DNA of 64,000 bases from Lepas anatifera. Its lineage: Eukaryota > Arthropoda > Thecostraca > Lepadidae. Positions 39,701 through 53,713 of this stretch are shown in pieces. The notes beneath the pieces are model-generated. The model did not search any database. It had not been told where the DNA came from and worked only from the letters and a program-made list of their open reading frames with translations. The stretch lies in NCBI GenBank assembly GCA_034440635.1, contig JAOTON010001271.1, forward strand, positions 1 to 64,000, in the 5' to 3' direction. The position numbers and the translations under genes are program-made. How positions within the stretch are numbered: position 1 is the first letter of the stretch; each line of letters opens with the position of its first letter.

Positions 39701-42700
39701 GCTTCTATTTTAATCTCACTACGTCAATCAAGACACGAAGAGACAGAGCCAGAGCATATTCTGCGTGAAGGTCAGCCTACTGTCCCAGTTTTCATTCCAC
39801 TCCGCCGCCACCTCCCACCGGATCCAGATGATCAACACTACCGTCAACCTCGCCTTCATCACCGCCACGCGGACAGCACGAGGACCGCTGTCAGTACCTA
39901 CCGCTTCCTTGGCGGCCAGTTTAGGCGCGGCGGCGGCGGCTGCGCCGGAGACGCCGTCCCCGCCGAGCGCACAGCGGCGCGCGTGTTCTCGATGGCCTTC
40001 TGCAGGTCCTTCACGGTGACGACGATGCTGCGCCGCTCCTCCGGCTTCAGCTGCTTGCTCTCCAGCCGGGAGAGAAGCGCCTTCTGGTGCGCCAGCTGCT
40101 TCTCCAGCAAGTCCGTCTTCCGCTTGCGCAGGTCAGCCGCCAACTTCAGCGCCTCCTGGAGGGACAACACAAACCGTGACGTCAGCTTCAGATCAACAAG
40201 GCTTGTAAAAAGGCAACTGCAAAGAAGGAAGACAATTAAATGCGCAAAACTGGGAAACAAAACAAACAAACAACAAAATTGGTCCGTAGTCAACTTCACA
40301 GAACAGTTGATTACCAATAACACCATTAAAGGGAATTTGGCACCTTGGTCACATCCGGGAATTTAGTGTAATGAGGGGTATTTTTAGCCGAAAATTATGA
40401 AAACATCCATGATTTTTTCTCTGAAAAAGTACAATAAGCTCAATATTTTGATATCTAAAATGCTCCTCTAGGGCGAGAAATAAACCCCTGCCTATGGATG
40501 ACGTCACGCCCTGGAAACTAGTACCATATTCAATAGGCTTCGATAGGCTGACTACTCACCGTGACGTCAGCATGTCGTCACGCCACAGATGACAACTGCG
40601 GCCGGCCGCTTGGGCATATTTGGGTACATTTCAGGAAGGTTTTTTAGCTTTTCTCTACGGAAATTTTGAGTTCCAAGACAAATTATATATTGCGTACTGG
40701 GTTTTCCGGCACGCTTTAAAACTTGGCTATCTCAGTTAACCCTCCCCCACCGGGGAGGGGGCCATCGATGCCCCCTAAGGATTTTTTTCAAGATAGCAAA
40801 AAAACGACGCGACACATCACCACGGTTGAGAGCTCTTTCTCTCACCCCATCATTTTCCCACCATCACTGCAATTTTTACCCTGGGTCGCTCAAGGTCAGG
40901 TCCCAGGCGAGGTCAACCAAGGTCACCCCACTTCAACTTTAGAGCTCTATAAGAGCTACATTTCTAGGTCGATCAATTTGAAACTTCCTACAATTTATGA
41001 CCCTGCCAGGGTCTACAACGTGTATATCCGGGATTTTTCGATTTCGTGACCTAAGGTCAGGTCATGAGGTGACCTCTCCCATTGGAAAAGCATGGGGAAA
41101 AGCTGTCTTATGATCTAAAAGTCGCAAAAACAATTGAAAATGCTCAGCTTGCTCAGAAAAGCGTTCTTGGACACCCTTTCACGGATCCCAGGGGCCACAT
41201 TTTCCCTTTGACCTCTCCAAGGTCATCCAGGGTCACCAGGGGGTCAAAAACAGCATATTAACCATCACTTTTGACCTAACTAAGCAAGAGCGCTGAATCA
41301 AACATCATCGTGTTTGTCTCGTCACTGACTTTCACCATCCACCCGGGGGGTAAGCTCACTTTCTGACCTTTCGTGACCTCAGGTCATATTAGGTCACGAA
41401 GTGACCTCTGGAGGTCAAACCACTGGCGGGAGGTCATTACGTTCCACATAGCGGAAAAAAGTCTGGCATTTTCCTATCAAACGTTCTTTACCGGATCTCA
41501 ATAGCTCTAATGGCATAAGAGTTATGCCCAGTTTCCTTAAGCATTGCATATTTGAGTGAAAATGACCTATCGTTACCTAACTTGACATCTGGAGGTCAAA
41601 CCATTGCTCTGAGCGCTTAAACATGTGAAGTAATTTCTTACTGAATTCACGCGAGCTTTCTAATGCACTTTGCAGATTTGCGCTAACCCCCATATTTTCG
41701 GAGTTACAGGGGAGAGGCCATCGATGCCCCCCTCCCCGGTGGGGCGAAGGTGGCGCCGGACCCCGGTGGGGCACGGGTTAAAATCACGTTATAAAGGTGC
41801 CAAATTCCCTTTAAGCTGAATCTACAGAACGTCCACAGTCAGAGAACGCCTCCAGGCTAGCTGGAGATAATAAATGATATACTACACACCTTCTGTTTCT
41901 CCAGGGTCTTGGCGTGCAGAGAGACCTTGGCGGCCAGCATCTGTTGGCTGTGGTTGATGGCGTCGATACTTTGCTGCTTGGCGGCCGCCTGCTGGTCCTG
42001 CTGCTGCTTCAGTGCCTCCGGGTTGGTGACGGTGCGGGTCAACTGTCCGCCCGCGCCCGCGACCACCATCTGCCGAGAGAGGGAGCACCACCGGTCATCA
42101 CCTGGGCGTCAGGGTCGTCACAGGTGTTACAGGCGTCATCGCTGTCCAGAACTGGGGCGCCACAGATGCCACTTTATCCTAGAACCGCGACATAGAGGGA
42201 CGGAAATGGAGGGGCTACGGAAAACAAACAAGTGTGCTGAATTCTGAGGAAATTGTTCGACTGCAAACAGGTCTTTGATGTTTGGAACAGCCCCTTCAAT
42301 CCAAGGTTGGGCACTAAATTTAAGGATATATAAAACATAGCAAAATATGACGTCAAATGTAGTTGTGCCTAGTCTGCCAAACGCCTGTTACGAAATTTCA
42401 CAGGGACGTCAGTGGATAGACATTCACTGGCTGACTCCATCGCCTCACAAACACATAGGCCAATGTCGGAAGAACAAGTGGTGTTCAGAGATGAGGCATG
42501 AACACCATCGGACGTCAAAAGACCGATTAAGAAGAAAACAACACGCTCGAACCCCGGATATAAACCAGCACGAAAGCGAACGAAACCACTCCGATGCGTA
42601 CACGGACAGAATACGGAAGGGGAGAAGCCTTAACACGCGCACTGGAGGGGCCTCAGGCCCCCTCCTGTTTTTCCGAGGTGGCCGGAGAACTGCTCGTAGC

Positions 42701-45700
42701 GGAAAACGAAACCTGGCCACATTTAACAAAATTTAATAGGCGTCGATTGGTGAAGACTTTTGAAAATCGGCCGAAAATTTTTGACTTATAGGCTTTCAAG
42801 TCAGACCTGCATTTTGAGATCGCCGTAAACGCGCGGTCGGACCAGTTAGCTTGCATTGAAGACCGGTGGTGACGTCATAACGTCTATAAGCGGGACTATA
42901 TGTCAGGTCACTTCATGAAGTCAGGTCAGGTCAAGGTCACGGTCAGGTCATATCTGCACTTTCAGGTCACTGACCACTGTGCGTCCGGCCAATGACGTTA
43001 CTCCGTCTGACTATATTATGCTATGACGTCATCGGTAGGGTCCCCATACAGGTCAGGTCAGGTCATTGGAAGGTCAATCCTCATTTCCTGCCAAACAGTT
43101 GCTACGTGTTAGTCAAAGTGTAAATAATAAGTAGTTACCATATGGTGACCTTAAGGTCAATGACCTTGAATGACCTTGACCCAAAAGTTGTGGGGAAGCC
43201 TCTTTGGACCTCTTCTCTATGAATCTTGTCCGCCTTTAGCTTAATCCGCCATTTTTCTGCATAATCCAGCATTTACCAATCGATCCCAGCATGGCAATAT
43301 TTGACCTTTACGACCTCGTTTGACCTTGAAGATATTGACCTAGGTCATGAAAATTGGTCATATGTAGATCACCATAGCCCCCACCCACCTACCAGTGGCG
43401 TTTTTCTAACCCTCTTAGTTTCCGAGATCTTAGGGGCCTACGCCCCCTCCGTGCGTTATGCCACCCCCTCCAGTGGTGTTAAAGATATGACAATTCCAAA
43501 ATTAATGAGGAAAAGCACAAGAACGAGGGAAATTTCACACCTCGTACATGTAATTTGTCCCAAAAGTCGAGCTGTGATCCCTCGAAGTAGGCCTCGGGAA
43601 ACGTGCAGATATGTATAATGCAATCAAACTCCTTTATGTCGGATTCGCACACCGTTCTCCCAGATCCGGCCTGTTTTCCCGATATAGCCTCATTGAACGT
43701 CACCAGCCACCAAGCTCCATCCCAGGCTATTTAATTAGGCAAAGAGATCATCAGCGGCTGGGCGAACGGCGGCTGGTGACGTCACTACGCATGCGTAACG
43801 CCACATGAGTGACGTTACGCATCCCCTCAAACATTGCAAACCTTCGGTGTGCACATCTACAGAAGCTATGTAGAACTCTTGAGTACAACTCGAATAGAGG
43901 TCAAAACTCCATTTGTTTTTGCTTCAAACGATGCAATTCCATTCTGGAAAGGTGCAAGGGAAGGGAACAGTTACCCAGCCCATAAAAAAACAAAGCCCGA
44001 ACCAAGGATGGATTCGATAAAGATTAGATATAAAACAGGAGGTAGAAATCCTCGCGCATCAATCAGAAGCTGTCACGTGCTAGCAACAATGAGTCCAGAC
44101 TACAGCTTCAGTGCACAGCAAATGTCACCAATGCCCTGGCTTCAGTCCGGTACCGAACTGGAATCGGCCCGACGGCAGGGCATTCAGCAAGACGACGCAC
44201 AGCACCCAGAGCCGGATGCGACCCCAACCATCCACCCGGGGAGGGCCACTAAGCTACCGCCGCCGTGGGGGAGCGTGCAGGCAGTGTGGGGGGGGGCGAA
44301 CGGTGCATTACCGGCTCAGTGCTGGTGACAGCGGCGCCCAGCCTGGTCTTGACCGGCGCCCGGCCGTCCGCGCCACCGCCGCCGCCGCCGCTGCCGGGCT
44401 GAGCCTGCCGCAGGCCAGCGACCCGTCAGCTTCCGCCCTCAGCGCCAGCCGGACGGACCACACCCACCCTGCCCTTACGCCAGAGGGAGCCCTCCACCCC
44501 GTTCAACCGTCCTCAGCGGCCTCCACACCGACCTGCTGGGACCTCTGTCGGAAGTTTTCCCCGTGGAAATTCGAGTGAAACTTTAGACTGCATAGTTCCG
44601 TGGAAAACCAGGCGATTTTACCAAATAAAATACAAAGGTTTAGACGTACCGAACTTTGGGAGGATTGACCATCAGGAACAAGCAATAGCAGTGCGAAATA
44701 TGAGGAATGGGAGTCATTGTCTCACACCCACGCCACAGCTGACGAGACAACAGCACCGTCACTACGGCCACCAAGGAGACAACGCGCATGCGCACACCGC
44801 GCGTGGCTGGTGCGCATGGCTGACGCTGCGCACACGAGCGCACAGGCACACAGCTGACGAAGCCAACCGACCCAACACACAACAAATAGAAACACACACA
44901 TCCTTCAAACAGCTGGTAGGGTAATAAACTTAACGGCACTGCCTTGATATAATTTAACGTATTTCATGGCACACAAGTGCACACGTTGTTTACACAAAAG
45001 CTTGTCAAAACAGAAGCAAAAAGCTTCAGCAGACATCACAGGCAGATCAGATAGCCACGTGTCAAACTCTTTGGCCTCGATTCGCATGGCGTTCCCGGTC
45101 CCGGCGCTCTACAAGAATGATGAATGTATGTATTCTCGTTCCCAACATCCTTCTCATTCATTTTAGAGTTATTGTCACCCTTGACGTTCGATTTCAACCG
45201 AATAATCATAACAAATAACATACTTTTCAAACATTATGAATATAGGGATGTTGGGCGGATTTCGGCAACCATATAAAAATGGTAATAGTGTAAATATAAT
45301 TTAGAGCCTGTTCTTGAGAGTATGCAGGAATGTTTTATTCCCACTGGCCATTCACACCTTAACACAATGCTTAGCCTGCGACTTTGGGACACAGCCCCTG
45401 CAGTGGAGTTACATGGCTGTCGAGGAAGGGAGACCTAGCGTTGAGAGGTGGGCAACAAAACTCTGTCTAGTTAGGTTCAAGCTGGTGACCTCCAGGAGAC
45501 AAGGAATCTAACCGCGCAACATAAAGCTATCCTCACTACGCAAACCCGGACGCCTCCCAGCTTGTCGTATTCGATAATTGGATCTAATCTTCTATAGTTA
45601 TCTATTTGGAACCCAAGCGTACTCGCAGGCGTAATTTCACCTCACGAGCGGGCAGAAGCCCACTGAACCACAGCGACATTGGTGACACCCGAACACACTG

Positions 45701-48700
45701 AAATGCGCTGATATTCTCGAGGTAAAATCGCAAGAACTATACAGCTCTTAGCCTCTTCTGCTGAAATCTATCAACCCTTCAACATTCTTGCCGAGTTTCC
45801 AGTTGCAAATATTCCAACAGCAGCACCCGAACATGGGTTGGGCCGCACACAGAGTAGCTCGGCCGGCCGCCTGCTCACCTCCGCTGCCGCGTCGCCGCGC
45901 TCTTTGTTGTGCCAGAACACCTTGATGAAGCGGTTGTTGAGCACAGCCTCTGTGCACTTGTAGGCGGCCTTGGCCTCGGCCGGGTTACTGAACGTGACCA
46001 GCGCCGCCTCCGGGTCGCCGCCAAAACACACCTGACGGGGCGCCACCATCGCAGTTACAGACGCAGATAAATGTATTGGCCAGACAATGTTCTCGTGAAA
46101 TTTATGCCCAGATTGGTGCATAAGCCCCAGAGGCATAACTCGTTGCGCATAAGCCCCAGAGGGCTGAACTCGTGGCACCGCACGTTAGAGCCAGCTTATC
46201 TTTAAAAATACAACGGCGCATGGACGACACCGCACCTTCAGAGCTAGCCTGACAATTCTACCGCCCTTGAATGATTATGAATCAAACATACAACCATCTT
46301 TCATCATACCCACCTACAACACGTAGAGTACGTGGCAGCGGACAGTTTTGGCACCCACCTGGATGTTGGTGACTTTGCCGAACTTGGCAAAGTGGTTGTT
46401 GAGGTGACTGATCTGGTTGAGCCCGGCCGGTACTTTGCGCAGCTCCAGGCTACTGTTGAGAGGGTCGTAACGGGAACGGGCCGCGCCGTTACCCAGGCGG
46501 CTGGCGTCGAAGTGTCCGCGCTTCCGTGGAGGCTCGTTCTGCAGACCAGTGGGAGCCGGTTACAGGGCTGCAGCTAATGATAGGCTAATGAGCTGCAGCT
46601 AATGAGTTCTAGGGCGCGTCACCTGCTAAGGATATATGTGACCGATAGGTTACAAGACAGTTTTAGGCATGTTTCTGTTGTTCACAGCCATTCGCTATCC
46701 GTCTTGAGCCCGTCCAGGAAATGTAATACTCTGAAAAGTACGGACTCACGCTATCTGGGATACAAATTATACAATGAGCCATCGGATTCGAAGTTAAAAA
46801 AAACCACCTTACTGACTCCACTGACTCCAAAAATGGATGAGTTTCCAAGGTTGGGCCTGCCCCTCTACTCCCCGGCAAAAGTTAATGGTTACGCCGTTGG
46901 TCCATTGTCCGACTAAATCCGTTCAAGTTTTGTTTTTAGTCTTCTATACGAGACTAACAAATGCCACACTGCCGAGACTCAGCGCAGTTCTCCAGAAGCA
47001 TAGAAAAGTTCCAGACTACGTCAGTAGTTACAGGGTCCTGAAATTGCTTTCCACAAGGTGGAGAGTGAGGCCAAAATCCAAAGAGGCCAAATCCCCTGCT
47101 TCTTAAATGCCTCATTTTTGTGGTTTAGTATTTCAGGCTTACAAGTCCCACCACAGCCTTTTTCCTGGACATGTTTATTGCTTCTTACCAAACCAATACT
47201 TTTCAGGATAATTCTTTGATTTAGGACTGTATTTATATGCCTTCGGATTCAATTTAGGGGCCCCATGCCAGGGACGCTTCAGCAGGAGCTGTGACACGTT
47301 TTTGTTTGGAGGAATGGCTCGTGTTTTTATTATTCAGGGTGCATGCTTTATGGATGATCTTTACTGTCAATATATGTGTATGGTATGAAGTATAAGCGCA
47401 ACTACCACCAGCTTTTTGTTTTGACTGACAGCAGATGAAAATATCTGCTGTAGAATGGAAGTGAAGATCATCATTCTGTACCTCCTAGTGGGTGATAACA
47501 TGTTGTGCTCCGCAATTGTGGTCCTTATATAGATAGGATCTCATAACCCTGAATCTCTAACCCATTAATATAAACTAGGAAGCTGCATAATTTTTAATAT
47601 TTATATATAGAATACATTATTTGGTCCTGATACCATGGTAAATGACCAACCACATAAATCCTATTTTTATTTTGATATTCTCCAACTTTCCGCCTCCAGC
47701 ACCCACACAGGCTATCATTATTTATGCAGGACGTGGGATTTAAACACTCAACCGCTGCCAGGATTATTTTGTTCAATGTGTGAAACCACCAGCCTATATT
47801 TGTTTGACAATCAGTTCAGATTAAGAAAATAGCAAGCATATCCAGCCTTAAAAATCATGAGCCGCAAAGGTACAGTCTGGCATTCTTCCGGGCTGTGGAA
47901 ACTTTTGCAGGTATTATGACCTCATCAGTACTGTATTGGTAGGTAGGTCCCACCTTCTCCTGTAGATATTTAGGTGGGGAATGGTTCGATTAATCGTGAA
48001 TTTCCCAAAGGTAAGCTTCGTATCAGGATAGAAATGACCCTCATCCACAACATCCCTTCCAACAGCAAACTCAATTCCTTTCGCACTCACTCAATTTCAG
48101 TCTTTTTCCAATAACCTTACTGAATTAAAATTTGTATTTGCCTTGGTGATATTCCGCGGGCTCGCCAAGGTTACCGAAGTAACTAAAACTCACCGCCTGC
48201 CTTGTGCCCATTCATTACACCCATTCACCCGAGATCATTTCGGCTACCCAATACGACAAGTGACGTCATTGTTCCAAATGGACGAAATCCAGCTGGGCCT
48301 TTTCCCGAGGCCAATTCGGTCTGGATGTCTTTGGAATCCTATTTTTTAATGAACGCATGGTTGGAGTATCGACGCTTGAAATGTTACTTAGCATGTCTCA
48401 GCTAAAAACTAACAAAAATATTCTGTTTTTGGAAATATATTTGAAGGTGGAATCGGCCTCACTTAAGTGGAAATTTTGACCAAAATCACGATGTAGTTCT
48501 GAGCGTTTGAAACTTAAGAAGCTCTTAGACCACATATTAAAAATACCTGGATCCTGCTTATTATTTTTTTGAATAAAAATGTATTTCTTTACAACTCTAT
48601 CAGCAAAATAATACATATTCTATCTATTCATCAATGTCACCAACATTGAAAATAGCCAAAAATCAGGGTTACTTTGGGCCCTCTTGGATTATAGATTCTT

Positions 48701-51700
48701 TGACATTATTGGTGGTCTTGTAGGAATCTACGTTTCTTTTGTCCTTTTAAATGCGACTTGTTCATATTCTAATGCGAATAATTGCCGAAAATTAAAAGTG
48801 GACGAAACGAATGCGCTTCGATCCAATCGGCCTCACTGAGCAAATACCCACGTGAGTCTTTCCTTCGCCTGCAAATCTGGTGGCCAATCCAGCACCTTAG
48901 GCAAAGTATGGCCTCTTTTGTATTTGAACTGGCCAGAAACTTCTGGGACATGACAGGTTTGTTTTTCCAGAAACCTTTGTTGCGACTTTTCCTATTTCAA
49001 GGTGGTGTTTTTCTGGGGTTTTATATTTTGTTTGTGACAGGCCGGGATTGTTTGTTTTGCGCTGCATTATCATGGGATTCCTGTGCTAGGTGAGGTCGAA
49101 ACAAGTCCGTGGCCTAAATATCTGAAAAGATGTTTTCACTTAAAATGAATTTCGGACAGAGTAGGTATATACTACAAAGAGGAATTATCAGTCAGCTGAT
49201 ACATCATGAACCAACAATAGCAAGTATACCATCTTGTCAGGCAAAACTTGGAAACAATTTTCAGCCCACCACGTATTAAATACGTAATATACCTGAATCA
49301 TGCTGCTTGGTGCGTCACTGCACGCATTACGCACAAAAAAGCAAAATATCCTCAACATCACACAACGAACTGATAGTTGCGACACCAGCGTCTGGCGCGG
49401 CTGGGTCCCTCCTGACCTGGTCGCGGCCCGGCGGCTGGTACGGGTGTCGAGTGGGCGGCAGCAGGGGGCCGGCGGGCGGCGGTGGCGCCCCCACCGGCAC
49501 AGGCACCAGCTGCCGAACGCCGCCCGGGGCCGCCGCGAAGTAGGGCGGCCGCACGTGCGGTGGCGGCGGCGGCCGTGTGTAGTTGGGGCTGGGCACCCAG
49601 ACCGGGGCGGCAGCGGCCGCCACAGTCAGACTGGGCGCGTCCGGGTTGTAAGGCTCTGTGGGCAGGTCAGAACAGGCCAGTCAGGAGCAGACACTACGAA
49701 TGGGTAGGTTAGAACAGGTCAGTCAAGAGCAGACGCTACGCACGGGGACGAGACGTTCAAGGAGGGCATGCGATCGTTCCGTCCAAAAGCTTAGAGCAGC
49801 TTATAAAGTAAAACAAGCACAAATGTAGCACGCTCATGAAACTCTGGGAATGTCATTTTCTTGACACATCAACCCAGGCTATTGGCAGCAGCCCCCACCA
49901 GTATCACTTTCAGTTGTCGCGTCCCTGGCCACTAACCGAGCATGGGCGGTCGGGGCGGCGGCCTTGTCATGGGGTTGAGCGGGGGCGGGGGCGCCGCGGT
50001 GACCACGGGCGGCGGAACCGTGATGGCGGCGGCCGCGGCGGCGGCAGCAGCGGGCGGCGGCGCGCTGTACTTGAGCACGTCCAGAGGCATGGAGACGTCC
50101 TGCAGAATGACTGGATCGGTGCCGTGGTCGAACGGGCACTGGTCGCCTCGCATGCACAGCCCCTTCTCTGAAAAACGGCGCAAGCGGCGTCAGCGAACAG
50201 CCCGCGGAGGGTTCGTGTCCCTCCACGTCCAGACAAGTCTACATTGTCATTATGGGTCTAAGTATTTTCTTCAAATATATTACAACCGAAAAGTACGACT
50301 GATAAACACGCTCCGGTTGCACGGGCTGCTCACTAGCAGACTTCCACCGCTGAGCTTTGTTCAACTTCGTTCACTGAACAAAGTTGTACAGTGAGATACG
50401 ACACCCTAAGGTAAAAATGATGGCATAAAACAACATTATGCCCACGATACTCTTTCAGATAGAAGGAATATTACATTTGAATAATATTTGATGCTCAGTT
50501 CTCTATGAGCGCTCCGGCGCTCAATAGTTTACCCAACGTACAGGTCGGCTGGCAACTGACTGGTGAGAGGGTGACCTGAGCGGGGCGGCCGTCCCTGTGC
50601 TTTGTGGGACGTTAAACTTTGGCTTCTAAATTAACCCTCCATTGAAGGAGCTGCTCGTTCGGGTGGTGGGGTCGGGGTCTCCGTGACAAGTCCCTTGATG
50701 ACTTTAGTGAGACTCCGACTCCAGCAGCCTTACCAGGAACAACTTGAACAAAATTTATAAAAAAATACGCACAGATCAATTACCCACAAATGACTGACCT
50801 GTACGTATTCAAAAACAGCAGGGCCTAGACTACCCTACAAATGTAATTTTCTGAACTTTTTTAAAGGACATCACGATAATAAGCCAGCTTTAAATCATCA
50901 CTTCTATCATAAGCGTAACTATCATAAGCCACCCTCTCCAACATCTTAGGAAACATACCCAGCCAGTGTCCTGAAATTGGGAATTTTGCGTGGAAACCCA
51001 CACCAGACTTGATCAATTTTGACATCCTAAATCTTGAATTTTGACATCCTAAACAAAATCATCAGAATCATCGGCTTGCGGCATCATCAGCTTTCGGGGT
51101 GGTGGCCTCAATGAGCTTTTTAGTGAGCCCTTATTTGCATCTCCTACCGGTTTTTGCCTTGTGTTAACATGTACTGGCATGGTTTTTTTATTGCTTGTTG
51201 CTGTTGTCGCAAACACATGTACGGATCTCAATGAATAAAATGCAGCATCATCAGTTTTTTTTCAGAAGTTGAGGAATGGAAGCAGGGCCAGACCAGCAAC
51301 TGAAGCCAACATACCATTTGATAAAGATGCTGCAACACTAGCTTTGTGAACCTATTACCTTCATATGGAATGCAGCATTCTTTAACAGTCCTGTTAGGAC
51401 GGATTCCATGTCAAAATAGAACACAGCAATCATCTTTGGAGGGAAGGAAGTTTGAATACTGAAGGATTCTAGCACAAACATTTTACAATAAAAGCTCAAA
51501 GGACAAAACCCTGTAAAGAGAACATTCCTAACAATTGCTTCTTCACAAGCACACTGAGATCTCACAGAATGTGAAAGATAATGCCTGACAAACAGCATGT
51601 CTAAGCCGGAGATGCAATTAGCTGAATCAACCATATAACAAAAATAAAGTCAGCCATCGACCCCTCACGTCTCTTAGCGTACTAATAAACTAAGACGACT

Positions 51701-53622
51701 AATAATATACCCCACTTTATAAGCCCCACTCTTTTCCTCTCTCTCCTCTCTCTTTCAACAACCAAGCCCCCCGCCTCACACTCTTGGGATGTATGCTTTC
51801 GTCTTAAACATATAGCTGAATTCAAAATAAACTCGATGACTAGCGGCAGCGCTGACTCGCGATACCATTTGAAAATTGATGTTCAGGGACAAATTAAAAA
51901 CGCAAAATATTGCTCGTAATTTTGCTAGCCGAAACTGGTGGTCAAAACTGCCTGGGGCTAAGGCTGGTATGAGACATCATGACATTCCATTGCTCGAAAC
52001 CCAAGCAATCATCACCACATCGTTCTTGGAGGCTACTGCTAGCCAAGGCCCAAGGCCTTGAAATGTAGTGCTACTGACGTAATATATAGTTTGATGACGT
52101 CAGCTCCTTACGACTGAATTTCGACATCCTTAGAAATCGCGTGGGTCAGGGTGAGTTATAACATTTGTTTTTGAAGTTTCTGTGCAAAGAAACTTTTGAG
52201 AGTACAGAATATGAAATCAAAATCTTTTCTATTCAGAAAAATATTGTTTAGCCATATTTTGGGTCATGTCACTCGGAATTTTGAGTGGAACAATGCAAGC
52301 ATTCCTAAATAATTTCGACATCCTTGACTTTAAAAGAAATACTGTAGTTTTATCATGCTTTTGTGGTTTAAAATATATAAAATTAAAAATTCTGCTGTCT
52401 TGGTTTGATAATGTGATCCCAATATTGGATATTTGTTCAACAGTTTTTAAAAAAATAATACCTAAACATGGAATCTTCACGGATCATGAAAATTGCACCT
52501 CTATGTATTTCTCGGAATATCTCCAAAGGCAGCCAAAATATTTCGATGAATTTCAGGATGCTTTTAGAAAAATAATGAACGATTAAGGTAAGTTAGTTTT
52601 TTTTTTACAAACGCCGAATCTCTGCGTGATTTAAAGGTGGAGAATTTCGACATCCTTCTCACGCTCAGAGGGCCCGCCTGGTCAGTTCACTCGCATTAGA
52701 AAACCGTATTTGGCTACCGGTGTCGACAGGCTTGCCTGAATTTGACGCAAGATGTCTTTTCAGCATTGTGAAATGAATTTGCCGCAGTTGAGATTAGTGT
52801 TTGTGTACGTTTCTGGATTGCATGCGGGTGTCGGTCGAAGCTCATACGTACGTTTGGGAGTTGGTAAGTTGTAGTAGCCAGCGTTCGTATGTCTTAAGCC
52901 TTAAGCAGACTAATTCTGAACCTCAACCTGTTGATCGTTCTGTATTTCAATGAGGGTAATATAGTTCAAGTTTGAGAAATCCAGGCACGTGGGTAGGTAG
53001 TTATTATTTTCATGGTGGCCATTTGACTAGGTATTTTATTGTGATTGCATGCTGCAATTTTTCCATGAATGCAAGTGAAAACAGAGGAGTGAATCCTGCT
53101 GATTTAGGTATAATTTCAAAAATAAGTTTGTTTGAAAATAGTTTGTTCAAATGGACAAGTTTTGGAATTTCCCTCCCTTTTAGACATTTCAGCTTGTTAA
53201 AGGTTCTAAAGCAAGACCTATCTCACCCGAGGTATTGTTTTGGTAGGTAGGTATTCAGACTTTGCTTTACGTATCTGTAGGTTTGCGGCTTATTAATGTA
53301 TTCCCTTGTACGTTTCTGATGCTTTTATTTGGGAAAAATGCTGACCTCTGCAGGAGTTGGATTTGTAGGTTTCTCAAGTTGTTTTAACTTCTGTTAATAC
53401 AGTTAATTTTAATATTGTCCATCCCTTATTTGTTTTTGTATTTATGTGCATGTAATGTTTTAGTACGTGTATTTGTTTTCCGAGATGTTCTAATCCTACA
53501 TTTGTATTTCCCTTTTTGACAATTAATTTTGACCCTTTTTCCCTGAATTTTGACATCCCACACTCTGCAGAAAAGTAATTTCAGGACACTGTACCCAGCT
53601 AACTGAGTCAAACTAAGTCAAT

Positions 53623-53713
<91 letters not shown>

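Larger units (their letters stand above)
40156..41889 (-). other. RBM26/27: Intron 10 of RBM26/27, mostly transposon
   Basis: Nearly all of it is a MITE (40,326-41,814) that itself contains an AGGTCA-rich TTAA element (40,736-41,781). Without them the intron would be about 245 bp. Confidence 0.85.

Noticed and set aside
39575..40366. Plus-strand frame of about 260 codons
   Set aside because: It lies antisense to RBM26/27 exon 11 and its conserved-looking parts are the mirror of that exon; composition is unlike a protein domain.
50347..50385. Short hairpin CTTTGTTCA...TGAACAAAG
   Set aside because: Nine-base arms in an intron are expected by chance in this much sequence.
52266..52586. Plus-strand frame of 106 codons in RBM26/27 intron 4
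   Set aside because: AT-rich, Ile/Phe/Lys-rich peptide with no recognisable motif or splice context; chance is the simplest explanation.
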